A stretch of 9,133 nt of DNA from Hyphomicrobiales bacterium (GCA_021775795.1 JAJFHB010000364.1:1-9133); one strand, 5' to 3'. Counted from the first letter of the stretch, positions 1 through 6,907 are shown. Numbers and translations: made by a program. The notes: generated from the letters alone by a model not told the origin.

Positions 1-34
1 CCAGCTCGCCAGCGCGATCTTCATTAGCAAATAG
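1..34 (+). other. Possible last codons of an upstream plus-strand gene
   Basis: The frame starting at base 2 reads QLASAIFISK followed by TAG at 32-34, just ahead of the terminator at 61-96. A plus-strand gene ending here would fit a terminator oriented this way. Another frame ends at TAG 25-27, so the frame choice is uncertain and the family cannot be named from so few residues. Confidence 0.3.
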
Positions 35-60
35 CGTTTTCGGGAAACACCCAACCAAAA

Positions 61-96
61 GGCGTCGTCCCAGATTACGGGGGCGGCGCCTTTTTT
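61..96 (+). terminator. Strong intrinsic terminator, possibly bidirectional
   Basis: Positions 61-71 pair with 80-90 in an 11-bp GC-rich stem that includes two T-G wobbles (65/86 and 68/83), closing an 8-base loop. Six T residues follow at 91-96. Four A residues sit just before the stem at 57-60, so the minus strand also shows a hairpin followed by a short T run. It can therefore end a plus-strand transcript arriving from the left edge and also the minus-strand regulator gene, whose stop codon is at 114-116. Seen directly; strand assignment is inferred from the longer T run. Confidence 0.85.
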
Positions 97-113
97 CTTG
101 CAGCTCAGTTATG

Positions 114-743
114 TCAGTCCCTGGCCCAACAGATCATGGAAAGAAAACGCAAAGGCAGCGAGATCAGAGCTTCGGGACCGTGGGGCTTGTCAGCATCAAA
201 AAAAAGAGAATCGCCGCTCCTGAGTTCATAGACTGTGTCGGCGTGCCTGTAATTGACGGCACCCTCCAGAACATAGAGAAACTCCAGACCGGCGTGTTGA
301 AACCTTGGAAACACGTCCGAGGCTTCCGTTATGGTGATGAGATAAGGTTCCACGGCGAGCATTGGATGGGTGGAATGGCCGAGCAGTTCATATTGATGGC
401 CCGCGCGCGTGCCGCGCCGCTCAATCTTCAACCCTTCGTTTGCACGCACATGCATGGCGTCGCTGACTTCGTCATAGCTGGCAAATAGGGCTGTGACCGG
501 CACTTTCAAAGCGTTGGATAACGAGCGAAGTGTTGCCAGGGACGGTGAAGTGAGCCCGTTCTCGATTTTTGAAAGCATGCCAGCGGAGAGGTCGGCCTGG
601 CCTGCCAGATCGACGACGGTTATCCCGAGCTTTTTGCGATAGCCGCGTACCTGGCGCCCAATCGCTTCTTCCAGGCGATTATCTTTCGTCCCGATCAGCT
701 CGTGCGGATCTTGCATTTGCGGAGCATGCGTTTGTTTGACCAT
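114..743 (-). CDS. XRE-family transcriptional regulator with C-terminal cupin sensor domain
   Basis: This 209-residue protein has a lambda-repressor-type helix-turn-helix at about residues 27-87 (IGRQVRGYRKKLGITVVDLA, then SAGMLSKIENGLTSPSLATL) and a small cupin barrel at about 131-205. Cupin motif 1 is visible around H150, E154 and G161, and motif 2 around G177, P187 and H188, so a metal or ligand site is plausible. Such XRE-cupin proteins usually control a neighbouring catabolic operon, with the cupin binding a pathway compound. The gene is divergent from the creatinase gene, separated by 219 bases, so it is the likely local regulator (inference). The ATG at 743 gives the full-length family architecture; its ribosome binding site is weak, and an in-frame ATG at 716 is an alternative. 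The gene ends beside the terminator at 61-96. Ligand and direction of control cannot be read from sequence. Confidence 0.9.
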   Translation of the reverse strand: MVKQTHAPQMQDPHELIGTKDNRLEEAIGRQVRGYRKKLGITVVDLAGQADLSAGMLSKIENGLTSPSLATLRSLSNALKVPVTALFASYDEVSDAMHVRANEGLKIERRGTRAGHQYELLGHSTHPMLAVEPYLITITEASDVFPRFQHAGLEFLYVLEGAVNYRHADTVYELRSGDSLFFDADKPHGPEALISLPLRFLSMICWARD

Positions 744-776
744 ACGTCTTTTGGCTTTCGCTGAACTTCCCGGCTC

Positions 777-804
777 ATTTAACAGCCTGTTCGGTCTCCA
801 TCAA
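777..804 (-). promoter_or_regulatory. Candidate sigma70-type promoter for the XRE-cupin regulator
   Basis: Read on the minus strand, TTGATG (799-804) is followed after 16 bases by TTAAAT (777-782), each matching four of six consensus positions. It lies 34 bases upstream of the regulator start. The match is modest and unverified. Confidence 0.3.
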
Positions 805-819
805 CCATAGCTGCGGTGC

Positions 820-857
820 TTGCCGTCGCAAACTCTACGCACGTGTCGCAATTTTGC
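820..857. promoter_or_regulatory. Candidate operator: TTGC/GCAA inverted and direct repeats
   Basis: The divergent intergenic region contains TTGC-N4-GCAA at 820-831 and GCAA-N2-TTGC at 848-857. Within them the heptamer GTCGCAA is repeated at 825-831 and 845-851, exactly 20 bases apart, about two helical turns on the same DNA face. It lies upstream of both the regulator and the creatinase gene, where an XRE-cupin dimer or tetramer would be expected to bind. The repeats are seen directly; the role as operator is inference. Confidence 0.35.
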
Positions 858-947
858 TGAGCACAGAATGCAGCCGGTATTCAATGTGACTGCTGGATCT
901 TCAGCACCGCACATTTTTCGAAATTCTTCGGTCCCCACTACGCTTCG

Positions 948-953
948 AAGGAG
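948..953 (+). promoter_or_regulatory. Ribosome binding site that decides the creatinase start
   Basis: AAGGAG lies 9 bases before the ATG at 963. The alternative ATG at 1014, which would match the N-terminus of the P. putida enzyme more closely, has no Shine-Dalgarno sequence in front of it. Confidence 0.7.
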
Positions 954-962
954 CCTGACCCA

Positions 963-2216
963 ATGAACGTGCCATTTGAACTGAATTCACGCGCATCATC
1001 AATCGACAGCGCCATGCCCCGGCTGCAGCATTGGCAAAATGGGGAAAAGGCACAGGGGACATTCTCATCGTCTGAAATGGACCGTCGCCACGCCGCCATG
1101 CGCCGGCACATGGCGGCTGAAAACATTGATGCCTGCCTTTTCACCTCCTATCACGGCATCTGTTATTTTGGTGACTTTCTCTATTGCCGGTTCGGGCGCA
1201 AGTACGGTCTCGTGATCACTCATGACGGCGTAACTTCTGTCTCGGCTGCAATTGATGGTTCGCAACCCTGGCGCCGCACCCGCGGCGACAACATCATCTA
1301 CACCGACTGGAACCGCGATAACTATTGGTATGCGGTTCGGTCTCTCTGCCCTGCGCGAGGCAGGCTTGGAATAGAATTCGACGATGCGAATCTCGAGTTC
1401 CGACAGGCGCTTTCGCAAGAAATGCCAGATGTAGACATTGTCGATGTTTCTGCAGCGGCAATGCAATTACGTTTGATCAAGTCTACAGAAGAAATCGAAC
1501 ATATTGCCGCCATGGCTGAAATCGCAGACCTGGGTGGCGCAGCATGCGTTGAAGCAACCGCCGTTGGTGTTGCGGAGTTCGAAGTGGCTGCGCATTCCAC
1601 CAACACGATGGTTCGCGCCATTGCTGCCCGATGGCCACATGCAGAATTGATGGATACCTGGACCTGGTTCCAGTCAGGCATCAACACAGATGGCGCACAC
1701 AATCCGTTGACAAGCCGGCGCATTGAGGCCGGTGACATTTTAAGCCTCAACTGTTTTCCCATGGTTGGTGGTTACTATGTTGCACTGGAGCGCACCCTCT
1801 TCGCAGAGTTTGCATCGGCTGAGCATGAGCGTTTGTGGGCGATCAACTGCGAAGTGCATGACGCAGGCAAAAATCTCTTGCGTCCGGGTGCCCTGTGTTC
1901 GGATGTGGCGCGCCAATTGAACGAAATCTATGCGTCCTATGGTGTGTTGCAGCATCGTACGTTTGGGTACGGTCATTCGTTTGGAGTGCTCTGCCATTAC
2001 TATGGCCGCGAAGCAGCGCTTGAGTTGCGCGAGGACTCACAAACGGTGCTGGAACCGGGAATGGTTGTTTCCATGGAACCCATGATCATGCTGCCCGAAA
2101 CCATGCCCGGGGCAGGCGGATACCGTGAACACGACATTCTGGTAATCACCGAAGAGGGCAATCAAAACCTGACCGGATTTCCCTACGGCCCCGAACACAA
2201 CGTGGTTCAGTCATAA
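963..2216 (+). CDS. Creatinase (creatine amidinohydrolase), M24 pita-bread fold
   Basis: Creatinase hydrolyses creatine to sarcosine and urea in the cytoplasm. The 417 residues follow the Pseudomonas putida enzyme (about 403 residues, recalled) along their whole length: FTSYHGICYFGDFLYCRFGR near 60-79, DTWTWFQSGINTDGAHNP near 231-248, LSLNCFPMVGGYY near 259-271 and VVSMEPMIMLPE near 368-379. The residues recalled as catalytic (His232, Glu262, Glu358) correspond to H246, E276 and E372, and the substrate contacts Phe62, Arg64 and Arg335 correspond to F77, R79 and R349; all are kept. Typical metallopeptidase M24 metal ligands are not obvious, which fits the metal-free creatinase branch rather than an Xaa-Pro peptidase. 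The N-terminus runs about 17 residues longer than needed to align. It is the first plus-strand gene, divergent from the regulator. A close guanidino acid could be the true substrate. Confidence 0.92.
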   Translation: MNVPFELNSRASSIDSAMPRLQHWQNGEKAQGTFSSSEMDRRHAAMRRHMAAENIDACLFTSYHGICYFGDFLYCRFGRKYGLVITHDGVTSVSAAIDGSQPWRRTRGDNIIYTDWNRDNYWYAVRSLCPARGRLGIEFDDANLEFRQALSQEMPDVDIVDVSAAAMQLRLIKSTEEIEHIAAMAEIADLGGAACVEATAVGVAEFEVAAHSTNTMVRAIAARWPHAELMDTWTWFQSGINTDGAHNPLTSRRIEAGDILSLNCFPMVGGYYVALERTLFAEFASAEHERLWAINCEVHDAGKNLLRPGALCSDVARQLNEIYASYGVLQHRTFGYGHSFGVLCHYYGREAALELREDSQTVLEPGMVVSMEPMIMLPETMPGAGGYREHDILVITEEGNQNLTGFPYGPEHNVVQS

Positions 2217-2219
2217 AAA

Positions 2220-2293
2220 TTCACAGCGCATAGAAACGAAAATTGGCAGATTTGCGCCGCTGCGGAGGAGGGACCAGATTCGCAAGCTGTGAA
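2220..2293 (+). repeat. Split inverted repeat downstream of creatinase
   Basis: TTCACAGC at 2220-2227 is perfectly complementary to GCTGTGAA at 2286-2293, and TTGCG at 2252-2256 is complementary to CGCAA at 2281-2285. The right arm is thus 13 continuous bases, while the left arm is interrupted by a 24-base bulge. There is no T run after it, so it is not a standard terminator. It could be an RNA structure protecting the creatinase mRNA or part of a control site. Pairing is seen; function is unknown. Confidence 0.4.
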
Positions 2294-2299
2294 AAATCG

Positions 2300-2348
2300 T
2301 TGTCAAGCACATCACATTATCGACATACTTTCTTAATCGCGCTATAGC
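2300..2348 (+). promoter_or_regulatory. Two overlapping candidate promoters ahead of the ABC transporter genes
   Basis: TCGACA (2320-2325) and TATAGC (2343-2348) are spaced by 17 bases and match nine of twelve sigma70 consensus positions. TTGTCA (2300-2305) and CATACT (2324-2329), spaced by 18, also match nine of twelve. Either would give the transporter genes their own transcript apart from the creatinase. Alphaproteobacterial promoters are loosely conserved, so this is only suggestive. Confidence 0.35.
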
Positions 2349-2422
2349 TTGCACTGTGGAGTGGGGTTCGACTTAAGAATAAGAAACTCTACGTTGGGGC
2401 GTTGAACATAAGGGGCTGTCGC

Positions 2423-3544
2423 ATGGCAGAAGGAGCTGCAAACGGCGAAATCGCTGTTCGCTTCGATGGGGTCCAGAAAAGTTATGATGGCGAGATACTC
2501 GTCGTCAAAGACCTCAATCTTGATATTGCACGCGGGGAATTCTTGACAATGTTGGGCCCATCCGGGTCTGGCAAGACAACATGTCTCATGATGCTTGCTG
2601 GCTTCGAGCCGGCAACCCACGGCGAAATTTTTCTGAATGACCGGCCGATTAATAACGTGCCGCCACACCGCCGGGAGATCGGCATGGTGTTTCAGAATTA
2701 CGCCCTGTTCCCGCACATGACGGTAGCCGAGAATCTGGCTTTCCCTCTCATAGTTCGCAAAATGAACCAGACGGATGTGGACGCCAAGGTCAAGCGCGCA
2801 CTCGAGATGGTTGAGATGCCGGCGTTCGGCGGCCGCAGGCCCGCACAGCTTTCAGGCGGCCAGCAGCAACGTGTTGCTGTGGCCCGTGCGCTCGTGTTTG
2901 AGCCTGAGCTGGTGCTGATGGACGAACCTCTCGGGGCGCTCGACAAGCAACTGCGCGAGCAGATGCAATATGAGATCAAACACATCCACGAAAGCCTGGG
3001 TGTGACGGTGGTTTATGTAACACATGACCAATCCGAAGCCCTCACAATGTCCAACCGTATTGCGGTGTTCAATGATGGTGTGATCCAACAGCTCTCTTCG
3101 CCGGAAACTCTGTATGAACTTCCTGACAACAGCTTCGTTGCGCAGTTCATCGGTGAAAACAACAAGCTTGAGGGTGTTGTCGAAAGTATTGACAAGGACG
3201 ACACCTGCACGGTGAAGCTCGATTCAGGACAGGTTGTGAAGTCGCTGAAAATCAACGTGAATCAGAAGGGCGACCGTACAATGTTGTCGTTACGCCCGGA
3301 ACGCGTTGTGATCGAACCTAAGAAGGGTGAGGTGCCTAATATTCTCGAAGGCACAATCGAGGAACTGATTTACCTCGGCGATCACATCCGCACGCGGATG
3401 ACTGTCGCTGGACATAACGATTTTATCGTCAAGGTTCCCAACACCTACGGGCATAAGCCGCTCAAGGAAGGTTCCGTGTCGAAAATCGGTTGGCAGACAC
3501 AAGATTGCCGCGCATTGGATTACTACACCGGTCCGATTGAATAG
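2423..3544 (+). CDS. ABC transporter ATP-binding protein, PotA/polyamine-type
   Basis: This cytoplasmic ATPase powers a PotABC-like importer. With the ATG at 2423 it is 373 residues, the usual PotA/CysA/UgpC length. It shows Walker A GPSGSGKTT (45-53), a Q-loop at VFQNYALFPHMT (89-100), signature LSGGQQQR (143-150), Walker B LVLMDEP (163-169), D-loop GALD (171-174) and H-loop histidine 201. A C-terminal TOBE-type regulatory region follows from about 240, with SLRPERVVIEP at 289-299. A TTG at 2402 is in frame and adds seven residues, but AGGGG at 2411-2415 lies 7 bases before the ATG at 2423, which I prefer. It leads the transporter gene set, 79 bases before the first permease. Polyamine-type ATPases serve many substrates, so the sequence does not prove polyamine uptake; the neighbouring creatinase suggests a guanidino or amino compound. 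Confidence 0.93.
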   Translation: MAEGAANGEIAVRFDGVQKSYDGEILVVKDLNLDIARGEFLTMLGPSGSGKTTCLMMLAGFEPATHGEIFLNDRPINNVPPHRREIGMVFQNYALFPHMTVAENLAFPLIVRKMNQTDVDAKVKRALEMVEMPAFGGRRPAQLSGGQQQRVAVARALVFEPELVLMDEPLGALDKQLREQMQYEIKHIHESLGVTVVYVTHDQSEALTMSNRIAVFNDGVIQQLSSPETLYELPDNSFVAQFIGENNKLEGVVESIDKDDTCTVKLDSGQVVKSLKINVNQKGDRTMLSLRPERVVIEPKKGEVPNILEGTIEELIYLGDHIRTRMTVAGHNDFIVKVPNTYGHKPLKEGSVSKIGWQTQDCRALDYYTGPIE

Positions 3545-3555
3545 ATTTTGTTAAA

Positions 3556-3595
3556 GGGGCGCCCGTTGCGGCGCTCTCGTACGTCTATCGCGTAC
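3556..3595 (+). repeat. Tandem small hairpins between ATPase and first permease genes
   Basis: Positions 3556-3563 can pair with 3570-3577 (core GCGCC/GGCGC, extended by a G-C and two G-T pairs), and GTACG at 3579-3583 can pair with CGTAC at 3591-3595. Both loops are 6-7 bases. No T run follows, so they probably do not terminate transcription. Possible role: processing or differential stability of the ATPase and permease parts of the mRNA (inference). Confidence 0.3.
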
Positions 3596-3623
3596 ATGGG
3601 GAAAATTTGAGAGGCAGACACTT

Positions 3624-4898
3624 ATGGTTGACGCGACGGTTCAGCAGTCACAGGTGGCGCTTACTGACGATGGTATACCGCTAAAAACGAAGCTGGCTCG
3701 CGCCACGCGGCGCCAGAAACTTCGGGCACTGGGGTTGGTATTACCTCTGGTTCTCTTTGTGCTCATCACCTTCGTTTATCCCATTGGCGATATGCTTATA
3801 AGAGGCTTTTACGATCCGCTCGTGAGCGAAGTGCTGGTCCGAACCGGCGATGTGATTGATGAGTGGGACGGCACAGACCTTCCAAGTGAAGAGGTCTATG
3901 AAGCATTCTCGCTGGATCTTCAGGAAGCCGCGGCGGCGCGTGATCACGGCAAATTTGCCCTGAGATTGAACTTCATATTGCCCGGCACAAGAAGCCTCAT
4001 TATGTCAACCGGTCGAAAGGCCAAAAACCTCGACCCTGCGGAAATTGACAATTATCAGGCATACCTCGTCGATATTAATGACGAATGGGGAGAACGGGAA
4101 GTTTGGGCGGCGATCAAGCGGCTCACAAACCCGATCCAGCTTGACTACTATGCCAATGCCATAGACATGCGGATCGATGTGGATGGCTCCTTCGTGAGCC
4201 AGGCCGAAGAGCAGCGCATCTACCTCACACTCTACTGGCGAACGCTGTGGATGAGTGCGTTGGTCATGGGGCTTTGCCTGCTGCTTGCCTATCCGCTTTC
4301 CTATTGGTTGTCGGTACTGCCCCTGCGGCTGAGTAACCTCCTTTTGATCATGGTTCTGCTGCCGTTCTGGACCTCCCTTCTGGTGAGGACGACGGCGTGG
4401 ATCTCGCTGCTGCAAGAGCAGGGGATAATCAATGATGTCCTTGTAGGGATAGGATTGCTGGACGATGATTCGCGCGTGCGAATGATCTACAACGAGGCGG
4501 GCACAATCATTGCCATGACGCACATCTTGCTGCCCTTTATGGTCTTGCCGCTATTCAGTGTGATGCGGACAATTCCGCCAAGTTATATGCGGGCGGCCCG
4601 CTCGCTGGGCGCCAATCAGGTTTACGCCTATGTGAAGATCTACATGCCACTGACGCTGCCTGGTGTGGCTGCGGGGTCGCTGCTCGTGTTCATTCTGTCG
4701 ATTGGATACTACATCACACCGGCATTGGTCGGCGGGCAGCGCGGACAGTTGATTTCAAATCTGATCGCAACGCATATCCAGTTGACGCAAAATTGGTCTC
4801 TGGCTGCTGCACTTGGTGCGATACTGCTGGCCGGCGTTCTGATCTGTTACTGGATGTACAACAAGCTTATCGGCGTGGACAATTTGAAGCTCGGCTAA
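3624..4898 (+). CDS. ABC transporter permease, PotB-type, with large extracytoplasmic insertion
   Basis: This inner-membrane permease has 424 residues, against roughly 280-310 for ordinary PotB. Six membrane segments can be seen at about 36-57, 206-229, 236-262, 290-315, 346-370 and 392-415. The coupling EAA-type loop, RAARSLGANQVYAYVKIYMP (323-342), followed by LTLPG, contacts the ATPase. The extra length is almost all between the first and second segments (about 60-205): an acidic, helical soluble stretch with charged repeats such as WDGTDLPSEE and WGEREVWAAI that should face the periplasm. I recall such long loops in other alphaproteobacterial polyamine-family permeases, so this is a subfamily trait rather than a fusion accident. 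AGG at 3612-3614 precedes the ATG by 9 bases. It pairs with the next permease, which starts 50 bases downstream. The substrate is not determined. Confidence 0.92.
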   Translation: MVDATVQQSQVALTDDGIPLKTKLARATRRQKLRALGLVLPLVLFVLITFVYPIGDMLIRGFYDPLVSEVLVRTGDVIDEWDGTDLPSEEVYEAFSLDLQEAAAARDHGKFALRLNFILPGTRSLIMSTGRKAKNLDPAEIDNYQAYLVDINDEWGEREVWAAIKRLTNPIQLDYYANAIDMRIDVDGSFVSQAEEQRIYLTLYWRTLWMSALVMGLCLLLAYPLSYWLSVLPLRLSNLLLIMVLLPFWTSLLVRTTAWISLLQEQGIINDVLVGIGLLDDDSRVRMIYNEAGTIIAMTHILLPFMVLPLFSVMRTIPPSYMRAARSLGANQVYAYVKIYMPLTLPGVAAGSLLVFILSIGYYITPALVGGQRGQLISNLIATHIQLTQNWSLAAALGAILLAGVLICYWMYNKLIGVDNLKLG

Positions 4899-4948
4899 CA
4901 CGGGCGCGATTTAGAACGAAGAGCACTAACGGAGAGGGACGATAATTC

Positions 4949-6070
4949 ATGGCACCGCCACCTTATGCCGGAGTTGGAGAGCGGGTTTGGTATTATAGCT
5001 TCCGCACGTTTTGCAGCGCTTTGCTCATATTCCTGATCCTGCCGATCCTTATTATCATCCCGCTGTCGTTCAACACGCAGCCCTATTTCTCATTCAATCC
5101 CACCATGTTTGGGATTGACGAATGCACCGGCGAGTTTCGTCCGTTCTCGGTTTCCGAGATAGAGACTTCTTATCGGGCGGGCGGCTCACTGGATGATGCT
5201 GAAGTAGCAGAATGTCTGGATGCGCGGATTGAGATTTGGGAGAAGGATCAAACAGACGCCGGTAATACAGATCTGGTTTGGACCGGCGAAGGCGCCTTGT
5301 CTGAAGCCTACTCCATGCGCTGGTACATGAGCATTTTCACCAAAGGCATGAAGAACCCGGATCTGGAAGACTTTTCGTGGGAATGGTGGAAGGACAGTGG
5401 CGCTAATAGTCAGTGGGTTCATTCCGCCAAAAACAGCGTCATCATCGCTTTCTTCGCTACCATAGTTGCCGCAACTCTTGGGACACTTGCAGCCCTTGGG
5501 TTAAGTCAGGCCAATATGCCCTATCGAAATCTGTTCATGGGGTTGTTGATCTCGCCGATGATCGTGCCAATCATCATCACATCTGTGGGGCTGTTCTTTT
5601 TCTACAACACGATATCGATACCCTATACGCCGTATGAAGGGGGGCTGAATTTCTCAATTCTCGGTATCGTCCTGGCGCATGCTCTCCTGGGAACACCGTT
5701 TGTGGTGATCACCGTGACGGCGACGCTTATGGGCTTCGACCGCAGCCTCATTCGGGCCGGTGAAAATCTTGGCGCCACGCCGCGGACTGTGTTCTTCAAG
5801 GTCATCATGCCGCTTATTCTTCCGGGCATCATTTCCGGCGCCCTGTTTGCGTTCATCACATCATTTGATGAAGTCGTCGCCGTCATCTTCATGGCGGGAT
5901 ATGAGCAGAGAACCATTCCGCGCCAGATGTGGGCAGGTATTCGTGAGCAGATCAGCCCGACCATCCTTTCGGTGGCCACAATTCTGGTGTGTATTTCGAT
6001 CTGTCTGCTGACCACCGTGGAACTCCTGCGCCGCCGCAGTGAAAAGCTTCGCGGGCTGTCTCCGGGCTAG
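4949..6070 (+). CDS. ABC transporter permease, PotC-type, with extracytoplasmic insertion
   Basis: The second inner-membrane subunit has 373 residues, against about 260-280 for common PotC. Segments lie at about 19-40, 162-184, 196-220, 236-258, 291-313 and 337-357. The EAA loop is SLIRAGENLGATPRTVFFKV (266-285), followed by IMPLILPG. The usual PotC landmark after the first segment, SMRWYMSIF (122-130), is pushed about 70 residues away by an insert at 47-118, and a further tryptophan-rich stretch (DFSWEWWKDSGANSQW, 141-156) precedes the second segment. The insert contains two cysteines, C59 and C89, which could form a disulfide in the periplasm. GGAGAGG at 4931-4937 precedes the start by 11 bases. 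With the preceding permease it should form the heterodimeric channel. The two matching insertions suggest an unusual outer face of the transporter. Confidence 0.92.
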   Translation: MAPPPYAGVGERVWYYSFRTFCSALLIFLILPILIIIPLSFNTQPYFSFNPTMFGIDECTGEFRPFSVSEIETSYRAGGSLDDAEVAECLDARIEIWEKDQTDAGNTDLVWTGEGALSEAYSMRWYMSIFTKGMKNPDLEDFSWEWWKDSGANSQWVHSAKNSVIIAFFATIVAATLGTLAALGLSQANMPYRNLFMGLLISPMIVPIIITSVGLFFFYNTISIPYTPYEGGLNFSILGIVLAHALLGTPFVVITVTATLMGFDRSLIRAGENLGATPRTVFFKVIMPLILPGIISGALFAFITSFDEVVAVIFMAGYEQRTIPRQMWAGIREQISPTILSVATILVCISICLLTTVELLRRRSEKLRGLSPG

Positions 6071-6101
6071 AAATTGGGAACGGGTTGTTGTTGGAAGTAG
6101 A

Positions 6102-6854
6102 ATGAAGGCCGGGCCATATCGATCGATGCGATGGTTTTGGCGTGGACACGCGACAACCCTTTTTCTCCTCGCAGGTCTGCTAAGCGCAATTGGACTGTTC
6201 CGTGGCGATGTTGTGCGCGTAGAGGCGCAAAGTGTCGGGGCCGTAGATCTTGCTCTGGTTCTCGCTATCGACTGTTCCTACAGCGTCGACATGGCAGAGT
6301 TTCAGCTGCAAATAAACGGTATGGCGGAAGCGTTCCGCCGCCCCGAGATCCATGAGGCAATTGCAGGCGGCCCCTACGGACGTATTGCTGTTTCCGTTGT
6401 CCAGTGGTCAGACATGGAACATCAGGCCCTTGTCATTCCATGGGCCATTGTCTCGGGTGCCGATAGCGCTGAGCAGCTTGCCCAGTTCATTGAAGTTCTT
6501 CCACGCTCTCTCGCAGAAGGAGGAACATCCATAGGACATGCCATCAGGTATAGCGCTCAACTCCTCAACAACGCCCCGTTTCTGGCGGAGCGCCAGGTCA
6601 TAGATATTGCTGCAGATGGGCGCAACAACAATGGCGGCGACCCAAGACCGGTTCGCGATGCAGTGGTGGCGCAGGGCATGACCATCAACGGCTTGTCGAT
6701 CCTCAATGAAGTCCCAACGCTGGATAAATACTTCGAGCGCTATATCACGGGGGGGCCTGCCAACTTCGTGATCGTGGCGAATGACTACAGTGCCTACAGT
6801 GCTGCGATCTTCCGCAAGCTCATGCGCGAAATTGTTGGACCCCAGGTTTCCTGA
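6102..6854 (+). CDS. Exported DUF1194 von Willebrand factor A-like protein
   Basis: From the ATG at 6102 the protein has 250 residues. A basic N-terminus and a hydrophobic core (about 19-33, TLFLLAGLLSAIGLF) form a signal peptide, with likely cleavage near VEA-QS (42/43). The mature part matches DUF1194, a VWA-like family of Alphaproteobacteria. Its metal-ion-dependent adhesion site appears complete: DCSYS (D57, S59, S61), T142 in EGGTS, and D172 in ADGRNNNGG. It should fold as a periplasmic Rossmann-like domain that binds a divalent cation and a protein partner; the biological role of the family is not established. GGAAG at 6093-6097 lies only 4 bases before 6102; an earlier in-frame ATG at 6039 would overlap the permease, and one at 6126 is also possible. 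It sits 31 bases after the permease gene, so it is probably co-transcribed with the transporter. Confidence 0.85.
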   Translation: MKAGPYRSMRWFWRGHATTLFLLAGLLSAIGLFRGDVVRVEAQSVGAVDLALVLAIDCSYSVDMAEFQLQINGMAEAFRRPEIHEAIAGGPYGRIAVSVVQWSDMEHQALVIPWAIVSGADSAEQLAQFIEVLPRSLAEGGTSIGHAIRYSAQLLNNAPFLAERQVIDIAADGRNNNGGDPRPVRDAVVAQGMTINGLSILNEVPTLDKYFERYITGGPANFVIVANDYSAYSAAIFRKLMREIVGPQVS

Positions 6855-6907
6855 GGGTGTTGTGATCGCTTCCATATAAACCCGAAAAGCCCTAACTTGC
6901 ATGTCTA

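Noticed and set aside
111..488. Plus-strand open frame of 125 codons over the regulator gene
   Set aside because: It is antisense to a clear XRE-cupin gene, has no recognisable domain and its composition fits a shadow frame.
917..949. Two TTCGAA palindromes 27 bases apart before the creatinase gene
   Set aside because: Six-base palindromes are common by chance and the second overlaps the ribosome binding site; there is no further symmetry between them.
963..2216. Ectoine hydrolase (DoeA/EutD) or Xaa-Pro aminopeptidase
   Set aside because: The full-length similarity and all recalled active-site residues fit creatinase, and no DoeB-type deacetylase or other ectoine gene is in the window.
2402..2422. 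TTG start for the ABC ATPase adding seven residues
   Set aside because: AGGGG at 2411-2415 is placed correctly for the ATG at 2423, and the extra residues are not typical of the family.
6039..6101. ATG at 6039 as the start of the DUF1194 protein
   Set aside because: It would overlap the permease end by 32 bases and put 21 charged residues before the signal peptide; the ATG at 6102 gives a more normal signal sequence.
6749..6755. Run of seven G residues in the DUF1194 gene as a phase-variable tract
   Set aside because: Seven bases is short for slippage switching, it lies near the 3' end, and the frame is intact with conserved residues on both sides.
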